From contig NMRB01000328.1 in NCBI GenBank assembly GCA_002633025.1, forward strand, positions 66,532 to 130,531: DNA of 64,000 bases. The letters are read 5' to 3'. Origin of the DNA: Notospermus geniculatus. Lineage: Eukaryota; Nemertea; Pilidiophora; Heteronemertea; Lineidae. Positions 1 to 10,432 of the stretch are shown in pieces (positions within the stretch are counted from its first letter, which is position 1; each line of letters opens with the position of its first letter). The translations under genes were made by a program, and so were the position numbers. A model generated the notes under the pieces. It was given only the letters and a program-made list of their open reading frames with translations, was not told the origin of the DNA and made no database searches.

Positions 1-620
1 TTCGAATCTGGGGATCGAACAAGCGTCTGGGATCAAACTGCGATATTACTGTTTGGAGGCTTACCAAGATCCTGGTACGCTCGCTGATTGGCTAATCAGG
101 GACAGAGCTAGTCATTCATATTCATTGCCATCCGCCGATTCCTCCCATTCGAAAATCACAATCCGGTTGCTGATTGGGCAAGAGAAGTGATCATGTGATC
201 TCATCATGGCGACGACCATAAATGTCAGTTGGGTTTTCTCGATCTTGCCTTCCATACGGATACACAATTCCTGCTCAGACTTCAGCCTGAAATTCAACTC
301 CAGTAAGTTGATGCTGTCCTGGGCGCTGTCTCAGATCACTTCGCTAATCAATTCATTGCCAGATTCAGACATTCTGGAAGGTTGTGAGACTGAGTTGAGT
401 GAGTGAGTCTGACCCGAAATTCGCAGTTGCGCGAGACTACCATGGAACAGTAAAAATCAAGTTTGAGGCCAGACTCTGTAATGGTAATGAAAGAGTCTGG
501 CTGCGCGAGACTACGCGCTGAGGCGCGGGGAACAATGTCTTTCTTTTGCAGCGCCATCTGTCGTCTTAGCTACGACTAGAGATCATCACAACGTCTAGAG
601 AAAATGACAACAACAACGTC
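1..620. other. No gene seen; 3' flank of the secreted-protein gene
   Basis: No reading frame with splice signals, RNA gene or clear repeat boundary was found here. It lies downstream of the last exon and poly(A) signals of the minus-strand gene. Confidence 0.5.
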
Positions 621-642
621 TTTATTTTGTAACGTCTTTATT
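621..642 (-). terminator. Two poly(A) signals for the minus-strand secreted-protein gene
   Basis: TTTATT occurs on the plus strand at 621-626 and 637-642, which is AATAAA twice on the minus strand. The pair lies about 115-135 nt past the TGA stop of the terminal exon (758-955), a normal distance for a poly(A) signal. The 3' UTR would be short. Confidence 0.55.
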
Positions 643-757
643 TGCGGTTATAACCGCCCATAGTTTCTGACTTTACTTGATATGGGATGGTAATCAACAT
701 GCTCGATTTTGCAAAGCAAAAAGCACCTGGGGGCGCAGCGCCGTGACTGGAGCATCA

Positions 758-955
758 TCAAATCTGGAATCTGACGGCACTGCAGTAGAGTTGGCTGACA
801 GGCATCTTGATCAGCATCGTCTGTTCTTTCATGTACAATAACGCAGCAAAGTTGTACGAGGTTCGTGTCCCTTCGGTTAGGTCCGACGATGACGTCAGCG
901 GGATCACTGGGTCGTCCAGTAAACGAATTGGTACCGGTATATCCAAATCAGTCAT
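758..955 (-). CDS. Secreted pro-protein, terminal coding exon (4 of 4)
   Basis: This encodes residues 255-319 of the predicted protein and the TGA stop. A strong acceptor (seven T, then GTTCAG) abuts the first codon, so the exon starts at 955 in phase 0, matching the phase-0 donor of exon 3 at 2808. The segment is acidic and Pro-rich at first (VPIRLLDDPVIPL), then becomes a mixed amphipathic stretch with the last cysteine (C312, LYCSA). No domain is recognised. The intron before it (956-2807) is filled by the dispersed repeat at 1440-2785. Joining to the other exons is inferred from strand, phase and splice sites; transcript data would settle it. Confidence 0.6.
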   Translation of the reverse strand: MTDLDIPVPIRLLDDPVIPLTSSSDLTEGTRTSYNFAALLYMKEQTMLIKMPVSQLYCSAVRFQI

Positions 956-985
956 CTGAACAAAAAAAGAGCGAAATCATCACTG

Positions 986-1439
986 GTGGACAAAAATATT
1001 AGGACAGTGGCCAGTTTGAAGTTTGATAGAAGTTTTCTGCCTGTTAATGAATGTAATGGACTCAACTTGTGTTCATATATTGTGGGAAGGGTCCTTCTTT
1101 CCCTTTGCTATAATTTCGGTGAATTACATAATCAGTGGCAATTATGCAATGAGGTTAATGACAAAGGCAATTCTCGCCCTTGTTCATTAAAGGCATTTAC
1201 CAAATACTCGTTTTTCTTCGTTTTTTCTTCATTGTTTCTTCAGAATAAAGCTTTTAATTCGGCCCCCTACTCATGGTTGATGATACACTTGTGTTACATA
1301 ACATGTCTGACCAGTTTCGCAACAATATCACAACAATAAACATTGGAAGTGCAGAAATGAAAGTTAAATCGTGATCAAAAATGTGTTCTAGATGTTATTC
1401 AAGCCGAAGCATTTCTGATTCTTAACAGGCAGTGATATA
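986..1439. other. Intronic sequence, no supported gene
   Basis: A plus-strand open frame of 117 codons crosses this stretch, but it has no homology that I recognise and no promoter. It lies inside intron 3 of the minus-strand gene, and I treat it as chance. Confidence 0.4.
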
Positions 1440-2785
1440 TTATACGGGTTTTCAAGTTGAACAACGTTTATCGGTCACACAGGTCAAAGTTCCATTTTCC
1501 AAAATGGCTGCCTGGCAGCGGCCTGTGAAGTCTGATCACAGTGAAATTTGCTGTACACATGAAGGCTACAAAGATACATACTTGTTCAAGTTCAGAACAT
1601 TCTAGCTCCAGTAGTTAACGAGCTATGGGCCAATGCCCAATTTCCAAGATAGCCACCTGGTGGCCATATTTGATGTCCGATCGGACCGAAATTCGCCACA
1701 GACATAGAGGGTACCTAGGTACATCATCACATCTAATTTGAACAATCCAGGACAAATAGCCACGAAACGTGCCGCCCAACAATGAAATTTCGAACTTTGA
1801 CCTCTGTGACCTGGAAAATTAAGTCAAATCAAAAATCCGGGTGATATATTGTTTATCCTCATCAGATGTACCTACGATAAAAATTTGGTGATGATCCGAT
1901 CAACGGTTAAGGCAAAACTGCACTTTAAAAGTTTTTGGTTTATCCCCCTGGTGGCAAAGTCAGGAATCAAATCGGACCGAAACTTGGTGTCTGAGGTCAT
2001 CTGACCTAGGGGCACATATGTGTGAAGTTTGAAGTCAATAGCTCCAGTGGTTCACCATCAGTTTCCAAACAGGATGTATGTACTGTAGTTCATTGAATAG
2101 TCACTAGATGGCTCCATTTGAAATGGACAAAAAGTGCAATAACTAACTTATTATTTGACGGATCATCACCAAATTTGTATCATACATGTAGGTACATGTA
2201 CATCTAATGCAGATACATGATATATTATACGGGTTTCACAACATTCTAGCTCCAGTAGTAAACGAGCTAGGGGCCAATGCCCAATTTCCAAGATAGCCAC
2301 CTGGTTGCCATATTTGAAGTCCGATCGGACCAAAATTCGCCACAGACATAGAGGGTACTGAGATACATCATCAGACCTAATTTGAACAATCCAGGACAAA
2401 TAGCCACGAAACGTGCCGCCCAACGGTGAAATTTCGAACTTTGACCTCTGTGACCTTGAAAATTACGTCAAATCAAAAACCCGGGTGATAACATATTATG
2501 TCGTGTATCCTCATCAGATGTACCTGCGATAAAAATTTGGTGACGATCCGATCAACGGTTAAGGCAAAACTGCACTTTAAAGGTTTTCGGTTTATCCCCC
2601 TGGTGGCCAAGTCAGGAATCAGATCGGACGAAACTTGGTGTCTATGGTCATCTGACCTTGGGGTATACGTATATGTACCAAGTTTCAGATCAATAGCCCG
2701 AGCGGTTACAAAACACGCCCTGCTAACGGATGACGACGACGGACACCACACCACGACAAGAGCTCACCCCAGGTGAGCTAAAAGT
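1440..2785. repeat. Dispersed repeat, two diverged copies in series, with hairpin terminus
   Basis: Two related blocks (about 1440-2160 and 2220-2785) share long stretches, for example CATTCTAGCTCCAGTAGT and GACGATCCGATCAACGGTTA with small changes. The right end reads CGGATGACGACGACGG, then AAGAGCTCACC..GGTGAGCT and A-rich sequence. The same terminus occurs inverted at 16262-16330 and directly at 62606-62660. Related bodies lie at 16926-17880 and 36358-37090. There is no coding potential. Confidence 0.75.
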
Positions 2786-2807
2786 GTTTTGTTAGATAGA
2801 TACTTAC

Positions 2808-3047
2808 TGTGAGTGCAACAGCACTTTTGAAGTTGCCTATTCTGACTTGGACGTCATTGAGTTTACACCAGAACTTGTAAGGGTGCTTAGCGTGTTTTGG
2901 GTCGGCGGGATCCTTCGTTTTGCATTTGGGCGTGCATGTTGTGGGGTTCTTGTTGGACCTGCAAACGTTGTCCCTCTCGATGTTGGTTACGTTGGCAAGG
3001 ACGGACTGGAACTCGGTAGCCATCACCAGGAATTGCATGAAGACGTG
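2808..3047 (-). CDS. Secreted pro-protein, coding exon 3 of 4
   Basis: This exon is 240 nt, exactly 80 codons, phase 0 at both ends. It follows an acceptor TTTTCTATTGTTAG and ends at a perfect GTAAGT donor. It encodes residues 175-254: a hydrophobic, helix-prone start (HVFMQFLVMATEFQSVL), an N-glycosylation sequon (NVT at 193), then a cysteine cluster C203, C212, C216 and C235 in a Lys/Pro/Asn-rich stretch (TTCTPKCKTK), and a second helix-prone end. This is typical of an extracellular disulfide-bonded protein. The gene's 15-kb second intron precedes it. The family is not recognised. Confidence 0.62.
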
Positions 3048-3088
3048 CTAACAATAGAAAATATATATTACTTATTGATACGTCATTA

Positions 3089-3660
3089 TGGTTTCCGATC
3101 TCAAGATCGGAAACCATATTGTGTTTGGTCATGGTGTCTGTCTGTGTGTGTATATGTGTGTGTGTGTGTGTCTGTCTGTCTGTTCAGTCTGTCACACCTG
3201 TAACTTTGTTCCTGGAAGAACTACAGACCTGGAAATGTGACCTACCCCCAGGTAACATGACCTGACCTACAAGATGGAATGAAACTTTCCAGTCTCCGAT
3301 ACCTGGTTCATGGTGAAATTGATATATCAAAAGTTGAGATTTTGTCTGTCACACTTTTGTTTCTTGAATAACTTGTCTCCAATGCCAGTTAGAGCACTAG
3401 TAACAAGTTCCTTCCCTATGTTTATGGCCCCTGGCAAGATATTGGCACCAACAAATTTATTCTCCAGGGTCAGCATCATAATGATATTGATATATCAAAT
3501 TTGATATTTTGACATATCGGGAAATATGTCACAGTAAGCGACTTGAAACTGGTATCACAACATCACAGCTCATCCACGGATGTAACCGAAATTTTCAGTT
3601 TGCACCTGCTCAGTCACATGATATTTGCTGTTATCATGGCGAGATTTGATATTCAAATTT
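3089..3660. repeat. Hairpin, TG microsatellite and repeat-like non-coding DNA
   Basis: A 14-bp-arm hairpin (ATGGTTTCCGATCT / AGATCGGAAACCAT, about 3088-3117) is followed by a (TG)n/(CTGT)n tract at about 3138-3182. ATCGGAAACCAT recurs near 4235, so 3089-4245 may be one repeat unit bounded by this word. No coding sequence is supported. Confidence 0.5.
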
Positions 3661-4228
3661 GATAACATGACATAAGTCAGAATCTGGTGATGGTAGAAGT
3701 CTAAAACCTTCATCTACATCTAGGTTATCAAGGATGAGCTTTCAGATTACGCAATGACCTTGAAGGTCAGAAGTCAAGGTCAAACAGTTCTAAAGTGTAA
3801 ATCTCCTCGGAATTTCAGAAGAAAACTAATTAGAAACCTGAATTAACCATCCCCTGTAAGTGTAATCAAGGATGCCTGTTCCAGTTACGCAATACTTCTC
3901 AAGGTCAGAGGTCAAGGTCACAGTCAACCATCATAGATAACATAAGTCAGAACCTGGTGATGGTGGAAGCCTAAAACTTTCCACCTACCCGTACATCTAG
4001 GTTATCAAGGATACCCTTTCGGATTACGCAATGACCTTTAAGGTCAGAGGTCAAGGTCACGGTCAAACAGTTCCAAAATGCAAATCGACTCAAAATTTCA
4101 GGGGAAAAGTAAATAGAAGCCTGCATTAACCATCCCCTATAGGTTTAATCAGGATCCTTGTTCCAGTTACGCAATACTTCTCAAGGTCAGAGGTCAAGGT
4201 CACAGTTAACCAGCTCTAGAGTAGTAAA
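3661..4228. repeat. 280-bp tandem repeat, two copies
   Basis: CATAAGTCAGAA starts at 3671 and again at 3951, a 280-bp period. Each copy contains the 'AAGGTCAGAGGTCAAGGTCA' type motif twice. The copies differ by scattered substitutions. It is non-coding. Confidence 0.75.
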
Positions 4229-4454
4229 CTTCTCATCGGAAACCATTGACATCGCTCCGATGTCCTTCTCTTGTTAGAGAAGCAATGGTAATCTCGTTAT
4301 CACTGATTGCAGCCCTGATGCCTGCCAATTTACCCTGTGAAAAGAGAAGAAGACAGGCATGTCAGTGCGTGTTTCCTGCATTCAGTGTTGCTGTAGTAAC
4401 CAAAAATGTTCCACGGTGGAAGCCGTGAAATAATTGTAGTTCCAAACATTTTAC

Positions 4455-4902
4455 GCCAATGGGGTACCGGCAAACCTAATCCGCGACGCGGCGCTGACTA
4501 TCAACCTGGTGAGAACTGCGTCATTGAAAGTGAGGCTAACGTTGTTTTCCAATTAATTCTGAATAGCACACCCTGTTTCTAGGCCAAATATAACTAAAAC
4601 ATTGCACTCAATTTCTAATTTTACGTTTCTATCATTAAATACAGAACTGCTAAAATATATCTTATTGCTTTTGAGCAAAAATCTCTGCGGGAACATGATG
4701 AATTTAATCGACAAAGTTGACCATTTTAGCGTAAACGACAGGTCAATGATCGACGTCATGGGTTGTGAATGACGCAGTTTTTTGTAACGTCAGAATGACG
4801 CCCGACGCCTGATGACGTTCAACAATCGCAAAGCATGCGCACTTGCGTTTTACCCAGGTTGATGACCAGCACCGCCTTTTGTATTGCCGGTACCCCATTG
4901 GC
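4455..4902. mobile_element. MITE with GGGGTACCGGCAA termini (copy 1)
   Basis: The two ends are inverted repeats: GCCAATGGGGTACCGGCAA on the left and TTGCCGGTACCCCATTGGC on the right, extending inward through an imperfect GCTGAC/TATCAACCTGG segment. The body is A/T-rich with clustered CGTCA words. An inverted, partly decayed copy lies at 19115-19529. There is no ORF, so it is a non-autonomous DNA transposon. Confidence 0.75.
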
Positions 4903-5481
4903 CGATGTTGGGAATTTGACGGTTTCTAAGATGACATCATATGTCGTCATAATTTGCCCTCCTGCGATTTAGGGGTCGTCCATCATTTTCTCGAGCGTAC
5001 AGACCGTACTCTTTTCAGCAACCCCTCCAGAAGTATTTTTGGTGGGAAACGGATGATTTTCCAGAGGGATGCAGGGAGTACTTCCAGCTACGGTAAGAAT
5101 ATCATTCTCATCGAATTTCGGTCAGCCATTGTTATGCATTGAGAACGCGAGAAGTACTATAGACATGGCCCAGAATTAACGGGACACCCGGTCCAGTTTT
5201 CGACCATCTCCTAAAGATCTTAGCAGAAATCAGATTTAGCGTGCCAATAATTTTTTTCTTTTTGCCCATTGGAATGAGGATTACTTCTGGATATTGGCAA
5301 TCCAAAAAATTTTGGAACCCAAATGATCGAAGATTTAGAAAAGAGTGATTTTATTGAAGCAATCATCAGAAAAATGGTCAAAATTCGTGTGTGCGGCGGG
5401 CGTGACATTACGTCATTGGCGTCACGACGCAACAGAAATCCACAGCTTTCCCAAGGCAAAACATGTGTTGTGCAAACATAA
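4903..5481. other. Intronic DNA, nothing further seen
   Basis: There is no gene, repeat boundary or RNA signal that I can support. The last four bases (ATAA, 5478-5481) are the left target-site duplication of the LTR retrotransposon. Confidence 0.4.
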
Positions 5482-6530
5482 TGTTACCCGGGAACAGGAT
5501 TCAAGTCTGTAAGAGAGAGGAGGAATATTCAAGAAATTTCCGAGGCCGAAATCGGCAATGCGGGTTTTATTGTCTTCAAAATGGCTACAGCCTTTAACAA
5601 CAAAATAATTAATAAAATGGAAATACAGGGAAATTATATCCCAACAGGTTAACACACATCAACTTGGATCATCCTACCCAGACTTTAGGCCTACACCTAT
5701 TCCTGGACAACTCAACCCAAGTTACAATAAGGTTCCACTAGATCATCCTTAGAAATCTTTATCCTTACTCAGTTTTGCCTAACATCTTCACAGAAATAAC
5801 CTAGATACCTGCTTGTACCTACACACCAGCTTAGTAATTCCAACGTCCATCAAAATAAATGTCTTTTGCATCAAAACAACTTTCTGAACCATATTATATC
5901 AACAGGAAACCCTGTCTCCGGCAGGTGCTGCCACCTGTAGCCGCAGCCACCTAGCGACCGTGAATGAAACTAAATCTCTCAATGTCCCACACGGGTTTCC
6001 CCCGCAATTCTAGTCCAACGAACGGATTAAAAGTTTACCTATCACAACTCTAGGCCATCTCTAGACTACTTGTAAGACTTCCTTACGGCCTGAACACACC
6101 TTATTCTATTAACATTCGCCATCTGACAGAGTGCGGGAATAAAACCCGACCCAATCTGGGCAAGCTTTCCCGGCGAACCTACGTCGGAACTTTCAAACAT
6201 CACTTTTATGCCCAGAACGCCCAATTACCGCGTTCTGCATAACCTCGTTGTTTTCTATACATATTCATAATTAAACTAATGCAGCTTTTGAGTCATTACC
6301 TGTAAGAGAGAGGAGGAATATTCAAGAAATTTCCGAGGCCGAAATCGGCAATGCGGGTTTTATTGTCTTCAAAATGGCTACAGCACCCCCCACGAAGCGA
6401 CGCTATCCCACAATGCCGCGCCTAGCAACTCCCGCGCTTACTGCCTCGCGACAGTTCTAATTTTAGCTTCCTGGCTGTTCCAACAATTTTGAGACCCCCC
6501 TGTTTTCCCCATCCGACTTAGCTGCCTACA
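5482..6530 (-). mobile_element. 3' LTR of the Ty3/Gypsy element (complete, 1049 bp)
   Basis: It begins TGTTACCCGG and ends GCTGCCTACA on the plus strand (TG...CA) and is preceded by ATAA. It holds two copies of an 84-bp block (about 5507-5590 and 6300-6383). On the minus strand each block carries AATAAA and a pyrimidine tract ending in ACAG. A near-identical but interrupted partner is at 13179-13796. Confidence 0.88.
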
Positions 6531-6546
6531 CTCTCCCCCTCCAACG
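6531..6546 (-). other. Polypurine tract of the Ty3/Gypsy element
   Basis: The plus strand reads CTCTCCCCCTCC directly inside the LTR, which is GGAGGGGGAGAG on the minus strand, immediately before the 3' LTR. This is the expected plus-strand priming site. Confidence 0.8.
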
Positions 6547-7150
6547 GAAATGTCGTCCCCGACATTTGCAAGAAGAACAGATTGGCACATCCTACCTTTT
6601 ATACTCACCGTTGTTAGGAATCTTGGTTCAAAAGCTTATATCTCTGAGCTAACATACTCCCAAAGACACAGCTAAAGCATAATGGTTAAGTGGCCATCTT
6701 AACCACGCCCAAGTCCACAAGACCGACTGTTGCACTCCTAACCTGGTGTATCAGCTTGAGATTCTCATAAGGAAAGGAAAAATAGACATACCAACCGTCT
6801 CCCACAAATCGTTTCCTGATTACTGTACTCATACTGACTTGTACTGCTGCAACAATTAAACAAACATTGCAAGATGATTAGTCAACAGGCATTCCTGCAC
6901 TGTACCTCAAAGGAGCCCACAAAGTCCAGCATAACAACCCCAATACTGAAAATTGTGGTCTGGACCTTCATTTCCTCACTAAAATGAAGCACCAGCCTAC
7001 AGTCCAAGACATGCCGATTGTATTAACGACCACGGTAACAATGAACTTCGCGTTAGGCCGAATTATTTCCTTAATAAGGCCCAAATAACATCTAAAAAGG
7101 GGTTTTACCCCTACTAACTCTTGGTTAGTTTCCTACCCATGACAATCCTC
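6547..7150 (-). other. Untranslated tail of the retrotransposon
   Basis: This is about 600 nt between the pol stop and the polypurine tract. No open frame for an envelope protein was found on the minus strand. Confidence 0.6.
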
Positions 7151-10100
7151 TTAACCCCAGACTTGCTGGCTCATGAGACCCTGCCCATGGTTGTATGGAA
7201 CAAACCGATGAAGCCACGGGATCGGTGTGTAGTGAGGTATTGCCCCTGATGGTTCCACCCGCTCGGTCCCAGACAACCATGGCGTAGCATTGCCCATTGA
7301 TCCCCAATGTGGTGCAGTTTGCAGATTTCCTACTTGTACAGGCGCTGACCAGACTTGTGGCGGCTGAAAAGATGGATTCCCCAGGGTATCGTACGTCATC
7401 CGCTGGGGCGGCTTCCGCTCTCTTCCTGACCTAACGGACAATCTATTCCCAGCTCCGGACGCATCAGAGTCACTGGAAGACATAGAAGCAGGTGATTCCG
7501 TCCTTTCCTCCTCTGGCCCTCCTTCACTTCCCGGGTCATCTCGTCCTCCATCGTCAACCACTGAGTTCGAGCCATCATCACGGTCACGATCGGTATTGGT
7601 TGCCTTTGCCTCAGGTTCCTCATGGATGAAGACCTCATCACTAGAACTACTTTCTGATTCCTCTATGGATTTCTGGGCTTGGCGGTTCCTCTCTTTCCTA
7701 GTACGGCGCCTCTGGGTTCTCCCAGCAGGCTTGGCATCCAACTTCAGCTTTTCCATCGGGTTTGGATCCACTGGCAATCCATCACACTGCCATAACATAT
7801 TCCGGTGGAGCGTACGGGTTCTGCCTTGACCATTTTCCTTCGTCGCTTCGTACACTGGGGCGTCTTCAGAGACTCTCTTGGTAACAACATAGATATCGTT
7901 TTCCCAGTAAGAGCGCAGTTTCCCTGGTCCACCCCTTTCCAGCAGATTCCGCACTAGAACACGGTCACCGTCAATCAGGGCGGCACTCTTTAACCCCTTG
8001 TCATAATGTCTCTTCATCCTGTCCGCAGTCTTTGCGGCATTCTCCTGGGCTAGCTGATAAGCATCCCTCATCCCTGATAACCACTGGTCGGCCGTCGTTT
8101 TCTTACCAACCTCCAGCCCAAACATCACATCAATGGGAAGTCTTGGTGAGCGGTTGAACAGCAACTTGAACGGTGAAAATCCTGTAGACGCATGGCGAAT
8201 ACAATTGTACGCATGGACAAGACGATTTAGCTGCGACTTCCAGTCTGCTTTCTGATGCTTATCTAAGGTCCTGAGCATGTTCAACAGCGTTCTGTTCATC
8301 CTCTCACATTTGCCATTTCCTTGGGGTGAGTAGGGTGTGGTCCTGGAGCCGATTATTCCACAATGATACTTCAGACGACGGAATAACTCATTCAAGAACT
8401 CCCCGCCCTGATCATTCAAAATCCTGGCTGGAAAACCAAAGCGGGGGATGAAATCGTTCCAGATCTTATCCGCGGCGGTTTTAGCTGACTTATTCCGTGT
8501 TGGGTAGGCCTGCACGAACCTAGTCATGTGATCTATTATTACGAGGATGTACTCATACCCCCCTTTGGATTTCTCTAAATGAAGGAAATCTATCGAGATA
8601 ATCTCCATCGGGAACGTTGCCAAGATTGGTTTCAAAGGAACTTTGCGTTTGACGTTTGGCTTCTTATCTTTAATACATTTGCACGGTTTGGACACATAGA
8701 TGTTGATTTCTTTAGCCATCCCGGGCCAATGGAAGCGGTCTCTGGCGGTCGCCACCACTCTCTCGGGCTCTGGGTGTCCCATCTTATCATGCAACTCCCT
8801 AAGGACTGTTTGACGGTATTTCTTTGGAACACACAACTGGGAAGCAGTTGACCCATCAGGCAGCTGGCAGGACCGGTGTAGAATCCCATCCTTGTCCATT
8901 TCCAATCTCTGAAAGTCTCTCAGCCACAACTTCACCAACACAGGTTCCTGTTTCAACTCTCTTGGACTTGGTTTCTCGCCACCACGACACCACTCCTTCA
9001 CTCGCATCAACACGGGATCGGCATCTTGTGACTGTCGGATCTCAGCCCTACTCAGAGTCTCGATCGGGGCCATCCCAACTTCTCCTCCTGAGAGATCCGC
9101 CTCGGTGACCTCCAGGTGATGACAACTTACCATTTCCAGGTCAGCAATCCCGGGCCCTCCCATCATGGCACGGACTTGCTCCTGATCTGCTTTTCTGGTA
9201 CACGACTGTATGTAATCCTCCACATCCAGCGGAAGTCTTGAAAGTGCATCAGCATCGGTGTTCTGAGACCCTGGCTTGTAGTACAAATTCAACTTGAAAT
9301 CGGCCAGTTCATTGACCCATCTCTGTCGCGTTGCATCTAGTTTAGCAGATGTGAGAACATACGTTAAAGGATTATTATCTGTGTACACATCCGTGTAGGG
9401 GGAGTAGTACAAATAGTCTCTAAAGCGATCGCACACTGCCCATTTCAAGGCCAGAAACTCGAGCTTTCCTGAGTGCAGGTGATAGTTGCGTTCCGCTGGA
9501 GTAAGGGTTCTTGAACCAAAGGCTATTACCTTCAACCTTTCCTCACATTTCTGATACAGAATTGCTGCCAGGCCCTCCTGTGAAGCGTCAGTATGCAACA
9601 CAAAGGGCTTTTCAAAATCCGGGAATGCCATGACCTGGGGAGTGGTAAGGACGTCTATTAAGTCTTCTAGTTGTGACTGATGTACTGCCGTCCACACAAT
9701 CTTCTCACGGGATGACACCTGCCCATGGGAAGCCTTCTTCTTCCGTTTAGGACTATTCTTTCCCTTCTCTGCAGCCTTGTCATCCTTAACCAGCAAATTG
9801 TACAGGGATGCTGCCCTTCGGCTAAAATCAGAGATGTACTTACGGTAATATCCGAGTAGGCCTAGAAGGTGTCTCAACTCTCCCACTGTCTGAGGTGGCT
9901 TCTTCTTCAGGGACACCACTGCCTCCAGGTCCGCAGGATCCATCCGATATCCATTTTCAGAGATGAGCTGCCCAAGGAATCTCACTTCTCTCCGGAAGAG
10001 CAGGCACTTCCGCGGCTTCAGTTTCACCCCTTTCTCTCGCAGCCGTCTTAGCACAACCCGGACGTCCTCGACATGATCTGAGAAAGAACCAGAAAATATT

Positions 10101-10396
10101 ATCACATCATCGAGGAAAGGGATACACTTTTTATCCCTCAGGTCCCACAGAATCTCCTCCATGAAACCCTGGAAAGCGCCCGGACATTGAGCCAAACCGA
10201 AAGGAATCCTAACCCACTCCAGCAGTGCCCAGGGAGTCGCAAAGGCTGTCAAGTGTCTACTCTCCGGACTCATGAAACCTTGATGATACGCCTTTCCTTG
10301 GTCGACCGTGGAAAACCATCGATTCCCCTTTAAGCTATCAAGAACATCCTGGATTTTGGGAATAGGTTTCTGCGGGCACTCACAGCGTGAATTCAA
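7151..10396 (-). CDS. pol: Gypsy Pol, main part: RT, RNase H, integrase, Ser/Asp-rich tail
   Basis: This 1081-residue frame is the same frame as the ORF at 10433-11887, with one TGA between them (10433-10435). The RT palm holds D32 (STVDQGKAY) and FLDD at 94-97, a variant of the usual YxDD box. RNase H shows HTDAS (D270), YTD (D340) and DADALSR (381-387). Integrase has H536-x4-H541, then PCKC (C572, C574; spacing C-x-C, not the usual C-x2-C), and a DDE triad D603, D662, E698 with 35 residues between the last two. A GPF/Y-like module (GGPGKLRSYWE, ~822-832) follows. The last 190 residues are basic, then acidic and serine-rich; no chromodomain is seen. It copies and integrates the element's cDNA. 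The missing N-terminal RT lies across the stop. Confidence 0.92.
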   Translation of the reverse strand: MNSRCECPQKPIPKIQDVLDSLKGNRWFSTVDQGKAYHQGFMSPESRHLTAFATPWALLEWVRIPFGLAQCPGAFQGFMEEILWDLRDKKCIPFLDDVIIFSGSFSDHVEDVRVVLRRLREKGVKLKPRKCLLFRREVRFLGQLISENGYRMDPADLEAVVSLKKKPPQTVGELRHLLGLLGYYRKYISDFSRRAASLYNLLVKDDKAAEKGKNSPKRKKKASHGQVSSREKIVWTAVHQSQLEDLIDVLTTPQVMAFPDFEKPFVLHTDASQEGLAAILYQKCEERLKVIAFGSRTLTPAERNYHLHSGKLEFLALKWAVCDRFRDYLYYSPYTDVYTDNNPLTYVLTSAKLDATRQRWVNELADFKLNLYYKPGSQNTDADALSRLPLDVEDYIQSCTRKADQEQVRAMMGGPGIADLEMVSCHHLEVTEADLSGGEVGMAPIETLSRAEIRQSQDADPVLMRVKEWCRGGEKPSPRELKQEPVLVKLWLRDFQRLEMDKDGILHRSCQLPDGSTASQLCVPKKYRQTVLRELHDKMGHPEPERVVATARDRFHWPGMAKEINIYVSKPCKCIKDKKPNVKRKVPLKPILATFPMEIISIDFLHLEKSKGGYEYILVIIDHMTRFVQAYPTRNKSAKTAADKIWNDFIPRFGFPARILNDQGGEFLNELFRRLKYHCGIIGSRTTPYSPQGNGKCERMNRTLLNMLRTLDKHQKADWKSQLNRLVHAYNCIRHASTGFSPFKLLFNRSPRLPIDVMFGLEVGKKTTADQWLSGMRDAYQLAQENAAKTADRMKRHYDKGLKSAALIDGDRVLVRNLLERGGPGKLRSYWENDIYVVTKRVSEDAPVYEATKENGQGRTRTLHRNMLWQCDGLPVDPNPMEKLKLDAKPAGRTQRRRTRKERNRQAQKSIEESESSSSDEVFIHEEPEAKATNTDRDRDDGSNSVVDDGGRDDPGSEGGPEEERTESPASMSSSDSDASGAGNRLSVRSGRERKPPQRMTYDTLGNPSFQPPQVWSAPVQVGNLQTAPHWGSMGNATPWLSGTERVEPSGAIPHYTPIPWLHRFVPYNHGQGLMSQQVWG

Positions 10397-10432
10397 GGTC
10401 CTGAAGTCAAGACACAGCCTGAGCGACCCGTC

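Noticed and set aside
986-1339. 117-codon plus-strand ORF
   Set aside because: It has no motif, promoter or splice signal and lies in an intron of the minus-strand gene.
3088-3117. Sequencing adapter contamination (AGATCGGAA word)
   Set aside because: The word is part of a symmetric genomic hairpin and diverges from the adapter after AGATCGGAA.
6547-7150. Possible envelope gene of the Gypsy element
   Set aside because: No open minus-strand frame, signal peptide or membrane segment was found in the 600 nt after pol.
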